Counted from the stretch's first letter, positions 46,001 to 54,280 are shown. The stretch is 64,000 bases of DNA from Chitinophagaceae bacterium (GCA_016719165.1 JADKAJ010000002.1:806001-870000); one strand, 5' to 3'. A program made the numbers and translations. Notes: a model not told the origin generated them from the letters alone.

Positions 46001-46093
46001 AAAAAAGTAAAATTAGCGCTGTTGGCTGTCTTAAAAGATGAAGCAAAGACAGAAGAGATGATGAAAATAATTAAGGCCCAAAATGAGTACTAA
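43047..46093 (+). pseudogene. hsdR: hsdR type I restriction subunit with a one-base frameshift
   Basis: The first frame (43047-44435) has the nuclease motif PDIVLYVNGIALGVLELKRS with Asp138, Glu152 and Lys154, the Walker A WHTQGSGKSLTM and the DEAD-like FVDECHRTQSG. After GFTGTPLLKK it goes out of frame. The second frame (open from before 44402 to 46093) gives KSIEVFGPYIGNPYKFD then EAVEDGVVLDLLYEARDVEQ and the helicase and C-terminal parts (LLIVVDKLLTGFDAPSATYL, LFQAICRVNRVD). Adding one A to the run at 44316-44320 restores LLKKDKQKSIEVFG. It is therefore a single-base loss or a homopolymer read error. Confidence 0.88.
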
Positions 46094-46808
46094 TCCCACG
46101 ATATCAGTTGGTCAATTTAAGATTGAGATTGTCCGAAAGGATATTAAGAACATGCATCTGGCTGTGTATCCACCTTATGGACGTATTAGGCTGGCAGCAC
46201 CTTATAAAACCGATGGTGATGTCGTGAGACTTTTTGCTGTATCTAAGCTTGGATGGATAAAAAAAAACATTAAGAACTTTAAAGAGCAGCCAAGGGAAAC
46301 CCCACGAGAATATGTACCTGGAGAAACGCATTATTACAGGGGGAAAAGGTATTTGCTTAGGGTTTTAGTAGCAGATGGACCCCAGCTGGTTAAGGTTGGA
46401 GGCACTAGGTATATTGTGATTAAAGTGAGGCCCAGTAGTACTCTAGAATCCAGAGCCCAATTGCTCAAGGAATGGTATCGAGCTCAGTTAAAGAAAGAGC
46501 TTCCCGCTTTGATAGAAAAATGGGAGAGGGTAATAGGGGTGAAATGTAATAGCTGGGGTGTAAAGCAAATGAAAACGAAATGGGGCTCTTGTACTAATTC
46601 TTCAAAACGAATCTGGTTAAACCTTGAGCTTGCAAAAAAGCCGTCTATATGTCTTGAATTTATCGTTTGCCATGAGCTTATTCATCTGCTGGAGAGAAAT
46701 CACAACGAGAGATTTGTTTCAATGATGAATAAACATATGCCCAAATGGCGGCAATACCGTGAGGTACTCAATCGACTTCCTGTAGCGCATAATGAGTGGG
46801 AGTATTAA
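46083..46808 (+). CDS. YgjP/SprT-like zinc metallopeptidase (M48 family)
   Basis: A 241-residue protein with the zinc motif CHELIHLLERNHNERF (His197, Glu198, His201). It is preceded by MKTKWGSCTNSSKRIWLNLEL, a signature of the YgjP/DUF45 metallopeptidases. Its ATG overlaps the last 11 bases of hsdR, so it belongs to the RM operon; such peptidases are common at the end of type I RM operons, though their role there is not known. The reading frame is intact. Confidence 0.88.
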   Translation: MSTNPTISVGQFKIEIVRKDIKNMHLAVYPPYGRIRLAAPYKTDGDVVRLFAVSKLGWIKKNIKNFKEQPRETPREYVPGETHYYRGKRYLLRVLVADGPQLVKVGGTRYIVIKVRPSSTLESRAQLLKEWYRAQLKKELPALIEKWERVIGVKCNSWGVKQMKTKWGSCTNSSKRIWLNLELAKKPSICLEFIVCHELIHLLERNHNERFVSMMNKHMPKWRQYREVLNRLPVAHNEWEY

Positions 46809-47459
46809 AAAAGCTACATTTTAGGCGATTTAAAACGATTTGGCCTTTTTTGAGGGCTTTGTCTGTCGGAGCTAAGAAAACAGATTCCTGGCCCCAGGAA
46901 TGCGTCTAGCCAGGTCTATAATTGATGCCAAGGGAATAGAAGTACACTTTTGTGGACATTTTTTATTTTTTGTAGGGGAGAAGAATTTTCGGAATAACCA
47001 GCATATTTATTATTTCCTTTAATTCAATTTTATCATACTCGGAAATTCCAGCCCCATTTCTATGGGGGTGGTTAACCGAGTTTCCTTTATTCCCTTCGAA
47101 GCTTAAATTAATTATAAGAAAGCACCCCTTCTCCCGTGGAGGGTTCTGTTACCCCCCTTCCTACCATCCCTGGGGGTTAGGAAAAAAAGAGGTATAATCC
47201 TTTCCATTTTTTTTCTTTCTTCTGAATTTTCGACTTAAAATTTGACTAGCCTCTTTTTCAAAAAAATATTTTTAAGTAAAAAATGGTTCAAAATATTAGT
47301 TTATATACTCATTATCTGTTCCTTTTTGTACCCATATTAGCACCTATTTGCTGTGCATATTATTTGGGTGAATAGGATTGTTTTCTATCAAATTCTCTGA
47401 AAACCTGATGACGTTCATCAATTCGATAGAAATTTAATGTCTAATTATTTCCGATTTAC
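46809..47459. other. AT-rich intergenic region with a nested hairpin
   Basis: About 650 bases with no gene seen on either strand, between the end of the RM operon and the stop of the polymerase-like gene. The composition is uneven: AT-rich with short C or G runs at 47052-47070 and 47150-47180. A nested stem-loop lies at 47037-47081. It may be a junction between two mobile elements. Confidence 0.4.
47037..47081. other. Nested stem-loop
   Basis: An outer stem ACTCGG (47037-47042) with CCGAGT (47076-47081) encloses an inner stem CCCCAT (47052-47057) with ATGGGG (47062-47067) over a four-base loop. It is not followed by a T-run on either strand. It might be a structured recombination site or RNA element; the purpose is unknown. 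Confidence 0.35.
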
Positions 47460-49337
47460 TTATAAGCCAAAAACAAATCTGTGTGTTATGTATTTTCCTC
47501 GTGGATTATTGATTTCTTCAAACCAAAGTACTTTTTCTTTAAGCTCTGAACCGTCACCAAAATCTACTATCGCATCTTTGAATTCTAGTATAATACCTTT
47601 TTGAATCAATTCTAAAATCTCTTGTTTGACCCAATCGATAGAATTTACTGCACCTGCATCGATTCGTAAATCATCGCTTTTGATAATAGGTAAATTATCC
47701 TCGCTTTTTTCAATTTGAACACTTGATTTGATTAGAGAATTGAAATCAAATTCTTTCTCCATTATTTTTTCCATTATTGGGTTGTGTTTTTTTGCTTTCT
47801 TCAACTTGGCTGTAGTCTTTACCCCATGCTTCAAGGCAACTTCATCCATTACTTCTTTGATTCTTTCTGCATTAGCGGGGTGGCAAAATAGTGCATCATA
47901 AACATAACCAACATAAATGTGTTCCTTATTAAGTTTTGTGATAACATCTGTCATTATGCTCACCTCTTTTTCGAACATTTTTCTTGAGGTTACTTTGTGC
48001 TTTAATTTGCTTTCATTTTTCTCCTCGATAATGTTGGCAATCATTGATGGTTCATGTTGATTGTAATATTCAAATAAGGGAGATTGTCTCATCTGCCATA
48101 CGGTTTTGTTGAAAAATGAAAGGTGTTCAACCTTTACCAAATCAGTATTTACTCCAGACACCTGAGCTATTTTGTCGTGAGTAAGATATTCTTGGCTTCC
48201 ACCATATAAACTTTGGGCGATGTTTGGATGAAAACAACTATAATCACATTCCATGTGATGTACCCCGTCAACTTTAATGAGTCTACGAATCCAACTAGGC
48301 ATAAGTGTAAACGAATCAACTACACGACCACCGCTTTCATCTGAACCTTGTGTTGGAATCATAAGTCCGTTGTCGGTGAGATATTGGAATATCTTTATGC
48401 CGTCTTCGACAAATGATAATGCCTCAGGATTTCTGAAGTAGCTTCTTTTGTGCTTATTTAAAAAAGTTAACCGTTTACCCTTTTTTGTATGATATTCCAA
48501 CTTTATGAGTCGCTTTGCTTCAGTTGTGATTTGAGATATGGTTGGTAAAGTAATACTTGAATAGAATTCAGTTAGGTTCTTACAAATAGGATTTTCCATA
48601 GCCTTTCCGTATGACTTGAGGAGTCGTTTGTTCAACAGTCGCTGTGCTTCTGGTGTCTTCAATTCATAGGTGACAATTCCTTTTCGAATGTAGTTGGCTC
48701 CTAACCGATAATGAAAGCTTTTGGTTCCTTGTTCGGATAAATAATCACAGTGAATAATTGGGCCGTTTTTTAGATTGAATTCTAAAGCTGTCCTTATATT
48801 CTTATATGTCAATGGGTCAATGCTGAGCAAGTCTCTCAAATACTCAGCCTTCAGAGCCTTCCACCCTTCAGAGTTGCTATCCTCTTGAATTTCGAAGTAT
48901 GTTGACGTCAGTTGGGTGGTGAACAACAAACATAATTCAATAGCCACTTCGAAATTTGGATGGACTTGCCTCAATAATGATTTGGGTACAAATCTTCTTA
49001 GAGCATATTCAACTTTACTCGGTACATGAATCTTATTCTTCTTTTCAAAAAATAGCGGAAAATTAGCATGAATATCACCAGTGATATTATCATCATTACC
49101 TATTATAATACTTGAATAATCAATGATTTTCTTACTATTATCTATACTAGATATTACTACACTATTAATGAAGGGATATTTGGAACATAAATAGGATGAA
49201 TTAAACTTTATAGAATTATTATATAGAGAATAGTCACTTAAGTAGAAGTATTTATTTAATCCAGTTGTTTGGATATTGAATTGGTAGAAATTATTTAATC
49301 CAATTTGTTCGATTGAGGGTATTGAAGTAGATGGCAT
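47460..49337 (-). CDS. Unknown protein with polymerase-palm-like motifs
   Basis: A 625-residue protein with no named family that I can give. Residues 362-374 read MECDYSCFHPNIA, in the style of polymerase motif A (an Asp after a strand, then the start of a helix). Residues 475-486 read YVGYVYDALFCH and are followed by a helix NAERIKEVMDEVA, much like family-A motif C (the V-H-D-E-L strand with its trailing helix). Basic positions Lys402, Lys411 and Arg417 lie between them, where the fingers would be. The first about 300 residues are helical and include an HTH-like LRDLLSIDPLTYKNIRTALE. It lies next to a large serine recombinase. A replication role for a mobile element is inferred. Confidence 0.6.
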   Translation of the reverse strand: MPSTSIPSIEQIGLNNFYQFNIQTTGLNKYFYLSDYSLYNNSIKFNSSYLCSKYPFINSVVISSIDNSKKIIDYSSIIIGNDDNITGDIHANFPLFFEKKNKIHVPSKVEYALRRFVPKSLLRQVHPNFEVAIELCLLFTTQLTSTYFEIQEDSNSEGWKALKAEYLRDLLSIDPLTYKNIRTALEFNLKNGPIIHCDYLSEQGTKSFHYRLGANYIRKGIVTYELKTPEAQRLLNKRLLKSYGKAMENPICKNLTEFYSSITLPTISQITTEAKRLIKLEYHTKKGKRLTFLNKHKRSYFRNPEALSFVEDGIKIFQYLTDNGLMIPTQGSDESGGRVVDSFTLMPSWIRRLIKVDGVHHMECDYSCFHPNIAQSLYGGSQEYLTHDKIAQVSGVNTDLVKVEHLSFFNKTVWQMRQSPLFEYYNQHEPSMIANIIEEKNESKLKHKVTSRKMFEKEVSIMTDVITKLNKEHIYVGYVYDALFCHPANAERIKEVMDEVALKHGVKTTAKLKKAKKHNPIMEKIMEKEFDFNSLIKSSVQIEKSEDNLPIIKSDDLRIDAGAVNSIDWVKQEILELIQKGIILEFKDAIVDFGDGSELKEKVLWFEEINNPRGKYITHRFVFGL

Positions 49338-49572
49338 TATTTTCCATAGTATTCTGCTTTATATGTTATGCTCTGCTTTTTTACTGGTGCAGAGGCTTGG
49401 GGTAATTACTCCCCAAGCTACCAGACGTACGTATATGCATACTTTCGTTAGGTTATTATAACAAATCATTTCAAAAAGTCAATAGATAAAAGGAGTACCA
49501 AAGAAACTTGGACTCTAAAGAATCGAAAAGTAAAAAAACAGAAATATGCGTACCTCAGTAGTTAATGTACAA

Positions 49573-49626
49573 TTACGGTATCCAACTGCCGAGGAACTGT
49601 TTGGGTTTTCATTATTGATACCGTAA
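49573..49626. repeat. 10-base inverted repeats TTACGGTATC / GATACCGTAA
   Basis: TTACGGTATC (49573-49582) and GATACCGTAA (49617-49626) are perfect inverted copies with a 34-base spacer. The layout suits protein-binding arms at a recombination or replication site, but this is inference. Confidence 0.4.
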
Positions 49627-49932
49627 GGTCTGGATAAGACCAGAAATAATGTAATAATTGCAAAGCAAAAATACCAAGCATTCTTGATGAATGCCAATTT
49701 TTAATGAAACAAAATTTTTTCAAAACCCTGAAAGCATTGTCTGCATTAAGTTTCGGAATAGTGTCGGAAAATAAATTTCACGTTCAAGTTGCAAGTAGAA
49801 AAATAAATTGGTAGATTCGATTTCTATTTCATTAATGAAAAAATATCATCTTTAGTTGAGCTCCACAAGATGATTTTCTAATTAACGTAAAAAAATAAAT
49901 TAGTAAGTTTCTGATTTTAGCCTTTCGTCCTG

Positions 49933-49976
49933 GCTATCGGTATGTTCTATTCCGTGCTATCGGTTTGAACCTATCG
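49933..49976 (+). repeat. Iteron-like direct repeats GCTATCGGT
   Basis: GCTATCGGT occurs at 49933-49941 and 49956-49964, 23 bases apart, with a partial third copy CTATCG at 49971-49976. Short spaced repeats next to a polymerase-like gene and a recombinase recall iterons, though three copies are few. Confidence 0.35.
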
Positions 49977-50055
49977 TTAAGGATGGGTCTTGCTATGACC
50001 TTAAAAGAATAATTCTCTACCCCGCTAAAACAATGAGAATGGGGGTGGCGAGCTG

Positions 50056-50196
50056 ATGTTATCGTTACAAGAATGCAAAAAGATTTTAAATGGAAAAGAA
50101 AGAGAGATTTCGGATGAACAAGTAAAAAAAATCATGGAGTTTTTAAACTTCATGGCTAAGATTCGAGTTTCAAAAATTCAAAACCAAATCAAATGA
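50056..50196 (+). CDS. 46-residue protein coupled to the large recombinase
   Basis: The ATG at 50056 opens a 46-codon frame (MLSLQECKKILNGKERE then ISDEQVKKIMEFLNFMAKI) ending in TGA that overlaps the next gene's ATG as ATGA. The product is helical and charged. Short proteins in this position precede recombinases in many Bacteroidota elements and could be excision factors; this is inference. It is too short for most gene callers. Confidence 0.6.
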   Translation: MLSLQECKKILNGKEREISDEQVKKIMEFLNFMAKIRVSKIQNQIK

Positions 50197-51749
50197 AAAA
50201 CATAATTATTTACACAAGGGTCTCAACTGATGAGCAAGCCGAAAACGGCTACAGTTTACCCGCTCAGGAAGAAAAGCTGATGAAATATTGTGAATCAAGG
50301 GGATTCAACATCGTTAAGGCATTTAAGGAGGATTATTCTGCATGGAAAGGCTTTGACCGTCCTGCATATAACCAGCTGAGTAAATACCTGAGAGAAAACA
50401 AGGGTAAGGTTGATATGATACTATTTACCCAATGGTCAAGGTTTTCGAGAGACATCACAGAGTCATATAACGAGATTAAACGTCTCAGAGATATGAATAT
50501 AGAACCTAATGCAATTGAGCAAATGATAGATTTCAATATTCCTGAAAATCTCTATTTGCTTGCAATGTACTTGGCTGCACCGCAGGTAGAAAACGACAGG
50601 TTATCGGACAGGACAAAAGTTGGAATGAATCAAGCATTAAAACAAGGGAAGTGGCTATGGAAAGGGCCATATGGATATAAAAACATGCAGGAGGTTATTG
50701 ATGCCAAAACCATCAATAAGTATTTGGATATTGTACCTGATGAAGCACAACATGTCCGCTCAGCTTTTGAATTAATGGAAACGGGACTCTATTCTGCCGA
50801 AGAGGTGCGTAGGACAATGAAAGAAAAAGGGCTCACGCTAACAAAGCAAGCCTTCCTGAATATGTTGCAAAACGTTTTCTATACAGGTAAAATCCTAATC
50901 AAGGCATTTAAAGATGAGCCCGAGCAAATCGTTAATGGGCAGCACCAATCTTTAATATCAGATGAGACTTTTCAGAATGTTCAGTTGATATTGAAAGGTA
51001 AAAAAAAATCCTATAAGGGAATAACCAAAAACGAGGCAACACCATTAGTGGGCAGATTGTATTGCCCTAATTGTAATAGACCCATGACTGGTAGTGGTTC
51101 AAGAGGAAATGGTGGAACTTACCATTATTACCACTGCCAAAGAAAATATGGTTGCAAAAACGCAATTGCTGCAAACGTTGCCAATAAACATTTTGATGAT
51201 TACCTGACCCAATTTCAAGCAAAGCCTGAAACGCTGGAATTATTTCAAGCGATTCTTAATGACACTTTCACGTCTTCTGGAATAGATAGAGAGATTGAAA
51301 AGGGGAAGCTTAAGATTGGAATCACTCAAATTGATGACAGACTGGAAAAGGCTGCAATGAAAAACCTTGATGGCATTTGGGACGATGAAACTTTTTTGAA
51401 AAGCAAACAGAGACTTGAGTCTCAAAAAAATGAGTTAATGGTAAGGCTACAAGGGCTAAATATGATGGCTCCTCAGTTTGACACCTATCTAGGTAACTCA
51501 ATCCAGCTCTTAAGCAATTTGGGCAGTTTTTATAGTGATTGTGACTCCCCGACACGGAAAAAGCTGATTGGTTCGATATTCCCAGAGAAAATCTATTTTG
51601 AGAATAATGAATATCGAACCACAGAATTGAATGAAGTAATCGAGCTACTATTCAGTCTGGATAAGGGTTCTAACGAAAACAGCCTCGCTAATAATGCGAG
51701 GCTGTCTAGTGTGGCTCCCCCTGTTGGACTTGAACCAACGACCCTCTGA
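50193..51749 (+). CDS. Large serine recombinase (integrase type)
   Basis: A 518-residue recombinase. The catalytic domain has Ser11 in IYTRVSTDEQA, FTQWSRFSRD with the active-site arginines, and NDRLSDRTKVGMNQAL. The recombinase domain starts about residue 157 (GPYGYKNMQ), the zinc ribbon has YCPNCNRPMTGSGSRG and YYHCQRKYGCKNA, and a coiled coil follows (about residues 375-420). The last 12 codons, from 51712, are antisense to tRNA-Asn and give VAPPVGLEPTTL, a peptide produced when an ORF reads through a tRNA gene. The tail upstream of that (51679-51705) runs through a hairpin. So the protein's end is probably a junction product. Confidence 0.92.
   Translation: MKNIIIYTRVSTDEQAENGYSLPAQEEKLMKYCESRGFNIVKAFKEDYSAWKGFDRPAYNQLSKYLRENKGKVDMILFTQWSRFSRDITESYNEIKRLRDMNIEPNAIEQMIDFNIPENLYLLAMYLAAPQVENDRLSDRTKVGMNQALKQGKWLWKGPYGYKNMQEVIDAKTINKYLDIVPDEAQHVRSAFELMETGLYSAEEVRRTMKEKGLTLTKQAFLNMLQNVFYTGKILIKAFKDEPEQIVNGQHQSLISDETFQNVQLILKGKKKSYKGITKNEATPLVGRLYCPNCNRPMTGSGSRGNGGTYHYYHCQRKYGCKNAIAANVANKHFDDYLTQFQAKPETLELFQAILNDTFTSSGIDREIEKGKLKIGITQIDDRLEKAAMKNLDGIWDDETFLKSKQRLESQKNELMVRLQGLNMMAPQFDTYLGNSIQLLSNLGSFYSDCDSPTRKKLIGSIFPEKIYFENNEYRTTELNEVIELLFSLDKGSNENSLANNARLSSVAPPVGLEPTTL
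51679..51705 (-). terminator. Terminator of tRNA-Asn inside the recombinase 3' end
   Basis: ACAGCCTCGC (51679-51688) and GCGAGGCTGT (51696-51705) form a perfect ten-pair stem over a seven-base loop, starting six bases after the tRNA CCA end. On the minus strand it is followed by TTTTCG. The tRNA-Met gene at 54389-54462 has the same arrangement, which supports the assignment. Confidence 0.65.
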
Positions 51750-51788
51750 TTAACAGTCAGATGCTCTAACCAACTGAGCTAAAGGGGA
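51712..51788 (-). tRNA. tRNA-Asn (GTT)
   Basis: Read on the minus strand it begins TCCCCTTTAGCTCAG and has a D-loop GTTGGTTAGA, the anticodon stem-loop CTGACTGTTAATCAG with anticodon GTT, a variable loop, and a T-arm with GTTCAAGTCC. The acceptor TCCCCTT pairs with AGGGGGA (one G-T). A CCA follows the discriminator G. Its 3' 38 bases (51712-51749) overlap the recombinase ORF on the other strand. The encoded CCA is unusual next to the CCA-less tRNA-Met nearby. Confidence 0.95.
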
Positions 51789-51864
51789 ATACCTTTCCCG
51801 TTTATTTAACGGGCAGCAAAAATAGGGATTTTAGCTTTTTCAACAAGCTATTCACAATCATTTT

Positions 51865-52227
51865 TTACCGGAAAATTCCCCAAAGACCACCCTCTTCTTC
51901 AAAACCTGCAAATACACCATCCTCCCGTTGTTCCACCGGCCAGTGTTTCAGGTAATAGCCTTCGCCACTTACATTGCGGCCATTTTGCATACTGAACTTA
52001 TAGCGATGGAGAGGGCAGACTATATTACCCAGTGCATCTATATGACCATCGGCTAATATTCCTCCGGCATGCGGACATTTATACGCAAAAGCAAAGACTG
52101 CTTCCTGATGTCTGCCAATGCATATCTTTTTACCCTTCAGCTCTGCCACAGCAATATTGTTATCAGCAAAATCCAGTTCGTTGATATGACCGGCAATTTT
52201 ATACCAGGTGTATTTTTTTTCTGCCAC
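51865..52227 (-). CDS. Rieske [2Fe-2S] domain protein
   Basis: A 120-residue soluble Rieske protein. The cluster ligands are Cys51 and His53 (CPHAGG) and Cys71 and His74 (CPLHRYKF). No signal peptide or membrane helix is present, so it is probably a cytoplasmic ferredoxin-like electron carrier of the nitrite-reductase-small-subunit or biphenyl-ferredoxin type. Its start is three bases from the hflX stop, so it is probably cotranscribed with hflX. Confidence 0.88.
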   Translation of the reverse strand: MAEKKYTWYKIAGHINELDFADNNIAVAELKGKKICIGRHQEAVFAFAYKCPHAGGILADGHIDALGNIVCPLHRYKFSMQNGRNVSGEGYYLKHWPVEQREDGVFAGFEEEGGLWGIFR

Positions 52228-52230
52228 AGG

Positions 52231-53421
52231 CTAATACAGAAATTCTGTTTTATACGGGTACCGTATCCGGTACAACTCTCTTACTTTTTCCAGTATCGTT
52301 TTGCGAAGTGCCTCTAAATTTCTTTTTTCAATGGCTGCTACAAATACTGCATGGCCGTTTGTTTCCCGTTGCCATCTTTCATACAGGTCTTCCAGTATTT
52401 CTTTTTTGGTGCTCTCCTCCAACCATTCATCAAAGGTTTGCTTTTCGTACAGGTCCATCTTATTGAAAATAGTGAGGGTTGGCTTTTCAAAAGCGTTGAG
52501 CTCCTGCAATGTTTTATTGACTACTCCTATCTGCTCTTCATAGTTCGGATGTGATATATCCACTACATGCAGTAGTATATCAGCTTCACGAACTTCATCC
52601 AATGTACTTTTAAAACTTTCTACCAGGTGGTGCGGCAGCTTACGGATAAATCCTACGGTGTCGCTTAATAAGAACGGCGTTGTATCAAACACAACTTTAC
52701 TCGTTGTAGTATCGAGGGTGGCAAATAGTTTATTTTCTGCGAACACATCCCGTTTGCTCAGCAAATTCATAATGGTGGATTTGCCCACGTTGGTATAACC
52801 TACCAATGCCACCCGGATAAATTCACCCCGGTCTTTTCGTTGTGTGTATGCCTGCTTATCAATTTCCGCTAATCGTTTACGGAGTAATGAAATTTTATCT
52901 CTTACAATCCGGCGGTCTGTTTCAATTTCCGTTTCCCCCGGTCCTCTGGTACCAATACCACCACCCAAACGTTCAAGGTGTTTCCACATACCTCTCAGCC
53001 TTGGTAATATGTATTGGTATTGCGCCAGTTCTACCTGTGCTTTGGCCTGTGCGGTTTTTGCCCGGCGGGCAAAGATGTCGAGGATCAGGTCACTGCGGTC
53101 AATCACTTTTACATCCAGTGCTTTTTCAATGTTATTGATCTGTGCACCACTGAGTTCATCATCAAAAATGACGATACGGATATCTTTTCCCTGCACATAA
53201 TTTCTAATTTCTTCAAGTTTGCCTTTTCCTACAAATGTTCTGCTATCCGGGTGTTGTAGTTTTTGGGTAAACCGTTTTACGGTAACCGCTCCGGCCGTTT
53301 CAGCCAGGAAAGCCAGTTCATCCAGGTATTCCTGCACCTGGGTGTCTGTCTGGTCTTTTTGAACTACTCCGACCAGTACGGCTTTCTCTTCGTTTTGTAT
53401 AACATTCCTTTTGTCCAGCAT
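52231..53421 (-). CDS. hflX: Ribosome-associated GTPase HflX
   Basis: The start is set at Met14 of the longest frame (53421, MLDKRNVIQNEEKAVLVG), where HflX similarity begins. The HflX N-terminal domain (SRTFVGKGKLEEI, DDELSGAQINNIEKAL, DRSDLILDIFARRA) is followed by the linker with GGIGTRGPGETEIETDRR and the G domain: GYTNVGKST (G1), DTVGFI (G3) and NKMD (G4). HflX splits stalled or hibernating ribosomes, notably after heat shock. It is followed immediately by the Rieske gene. Confidence 0.94.
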   Translation of the reverse strand: MLDKRNVIQNEEKAVLVGVVQKDQTDTQVQEYLDELAFLAETAGAVTVKRFTQKLQHPDSRTFVGKGKLEEIRNYVQGKDIRIVIFDDELSGAQINNIEKALDVKVIDRSDLILDIFARRAKTAQAKAQVELAQYQYILPRLRGMWKHLERLGGGIGTRGPGETEIETDRRIVRDKISLLRKRLAEIDKQAYTQRKDRGEFIRVALVGYTNVGKSTIMNLLSKRDVFAENKLFATLDTTTSKVVFDTTPFLLSDTVGFIRKLPHHLVESFKSTLDEVREADILLHVVDISHPNYEEQIGVVNKTLQELNAFEKPTLTIFNKMDLYEKQTFDEWLEESTKKEILEDLYERWQRETNGHAVFVAAIEKRNLEALRKTILEKVRELYRIRYPYKTEFLY

Positions 53422-53500
53422 AATAATAAAAACACCCCCGGCGCTGCGAGGGATAAGCAAAGGTAAAAAATACTGGCGGGCTGAAACTATTGTGCAAAAA

Positions 53501-53534
53501 GAAAAAGCGGCTCCTTCAATTGAGCCGCTTTTTT
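53501..53534. terminator. Bidirectional terminator ahead of the outer-membrane gene
   Basis: AAAAAGCGGCTC pairs with GAGCCGCTTTTT over an eight-base loop. On the minus strand it ends the outer-membrane barrel gene 20 bases after its stop codon. Confidence 0.85.
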
Positions 53535-53554
53535 AATAAGATATAAGGGTATTA

Positions 53555-54280
53555 TCAGAGTCCGCTCAATGTTAGTCCGATAGAATAAGGCCTTACCTGG
53601 GGACCAAATCCATCTCTTAAAAGCGGGGTGAACTGGTAACTGCCGTAAAGACTGAAATGGCCATAGCCAATTCTTGCCATACCAGAAAGGCGGTTCTTAT
53701 TAAAGAAACGTTTGCTGGACTCCTTCATCACATAATCATTGATAGAGGTTCCATTTTTATTTTCAAATTTAGTATTGCGGGTTTGCGCCTTGATAAGCGT
53801 ACCAATTTTTACACCGATCGCCAGTTTCAACCCTTTGCCGGTAGCAGGGTCTGCAGAATAGCGGAATTCAATCGGAGCTTCCAGGTAAGTGGTAGCCAAT
53901 TTTGTTTTCTTAAAGTGATTGGTATCCTGCTGGTTGGTAAAGTAAAGCGTTGGCGTAGCATCTTTAATCCCCACATAAGTTTTGGAGAAAGTAATATGAT
54001 CAGAACCAATACCCGGACCGAAAGCCATGCTAAGCTTTGGATTGGTTTTAAAAGGGAAATCATACATGAAATACACATTGATACTTTTTGAAAGGCCACC
54101 AGTATTGATAGTATCTGGCTTGCCCGCCCAGCCTGTGTACCCCAACTGAAGCAAAAAATGATCATTGGCCCGGTTTGCCAGGTTAGGCTTGTCTTTTTTC
54201 TTGGTTGGGGTTGGATTATCCTGTGCAGACAGGGACAAAACAAGAACTGCACTGAGAGAAAGCAATAAAATCTTCTTCAT
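53555..54280 (-). CDS. Outer-membrane beta-barrel protein, PorT-like
   Basis: A 241-residue protein with a signal peptide (about residues 1-19, ending SLSAQ). The mature sequence alternates strands ending in aromatic residues: FLLQLGYTGWAG, INVYFMYDFPF, LEAPIEFRYSADP, LKLAIGVKIG, SGMARIGYGHFSLYGSYQFTP and the terminal strand PYSIGLTLSGL. This is the eight-stranded outer-membrane barrel pattern common in Bacteroidota. A link to gliding or type IX secretion (PorT) is only suggestive. Confidence 0.78.
   Translation of the reverse strand: MKKILLLSLSAVLVLSLSAQDNPTPTKKKDKPNLANRANDHFLLQLGYTGWAGKPDTINTGGLSKSINVYFMYDFPFKTNPKLSMAFGPGIGSDHITFSKTYVGIKDATPTLYFTNQQDTNHFKKTKLATTYLEAPIEFRYSADPATGKGLKLAIGVKIGTLIKAQTRNTKFENKNGTSINDYVMKESSKRFFNKNRLSGMARIGYGHFSLYGSYQFTPLLRDGFGPQVRPYSIGLTLSGL

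Larger units (their letters stand above)
49338..50055. other. Intergenic region with repeats, upstream of the recombinase operon
   Basis: About 720 bases between divergent genes. There is no convincing gene; a 60-codon minus-strand frame (49515-49697) with one hydrophobic helix is probably accidental. The region contains the 10-base inverted repeats at 49573-49626 and direct repeats of GCTATCGGT at 49933-49964, so it may hold an origin, attachment or operator region. Confidence 0.4.

Noticed and set aside
49515..49697. 60-codon minus-strand frame with one hydrophobic helix
   Set aside because: Lies over an inverted repeat in a gene-free stretch; no ribosome site, no family resemblance.
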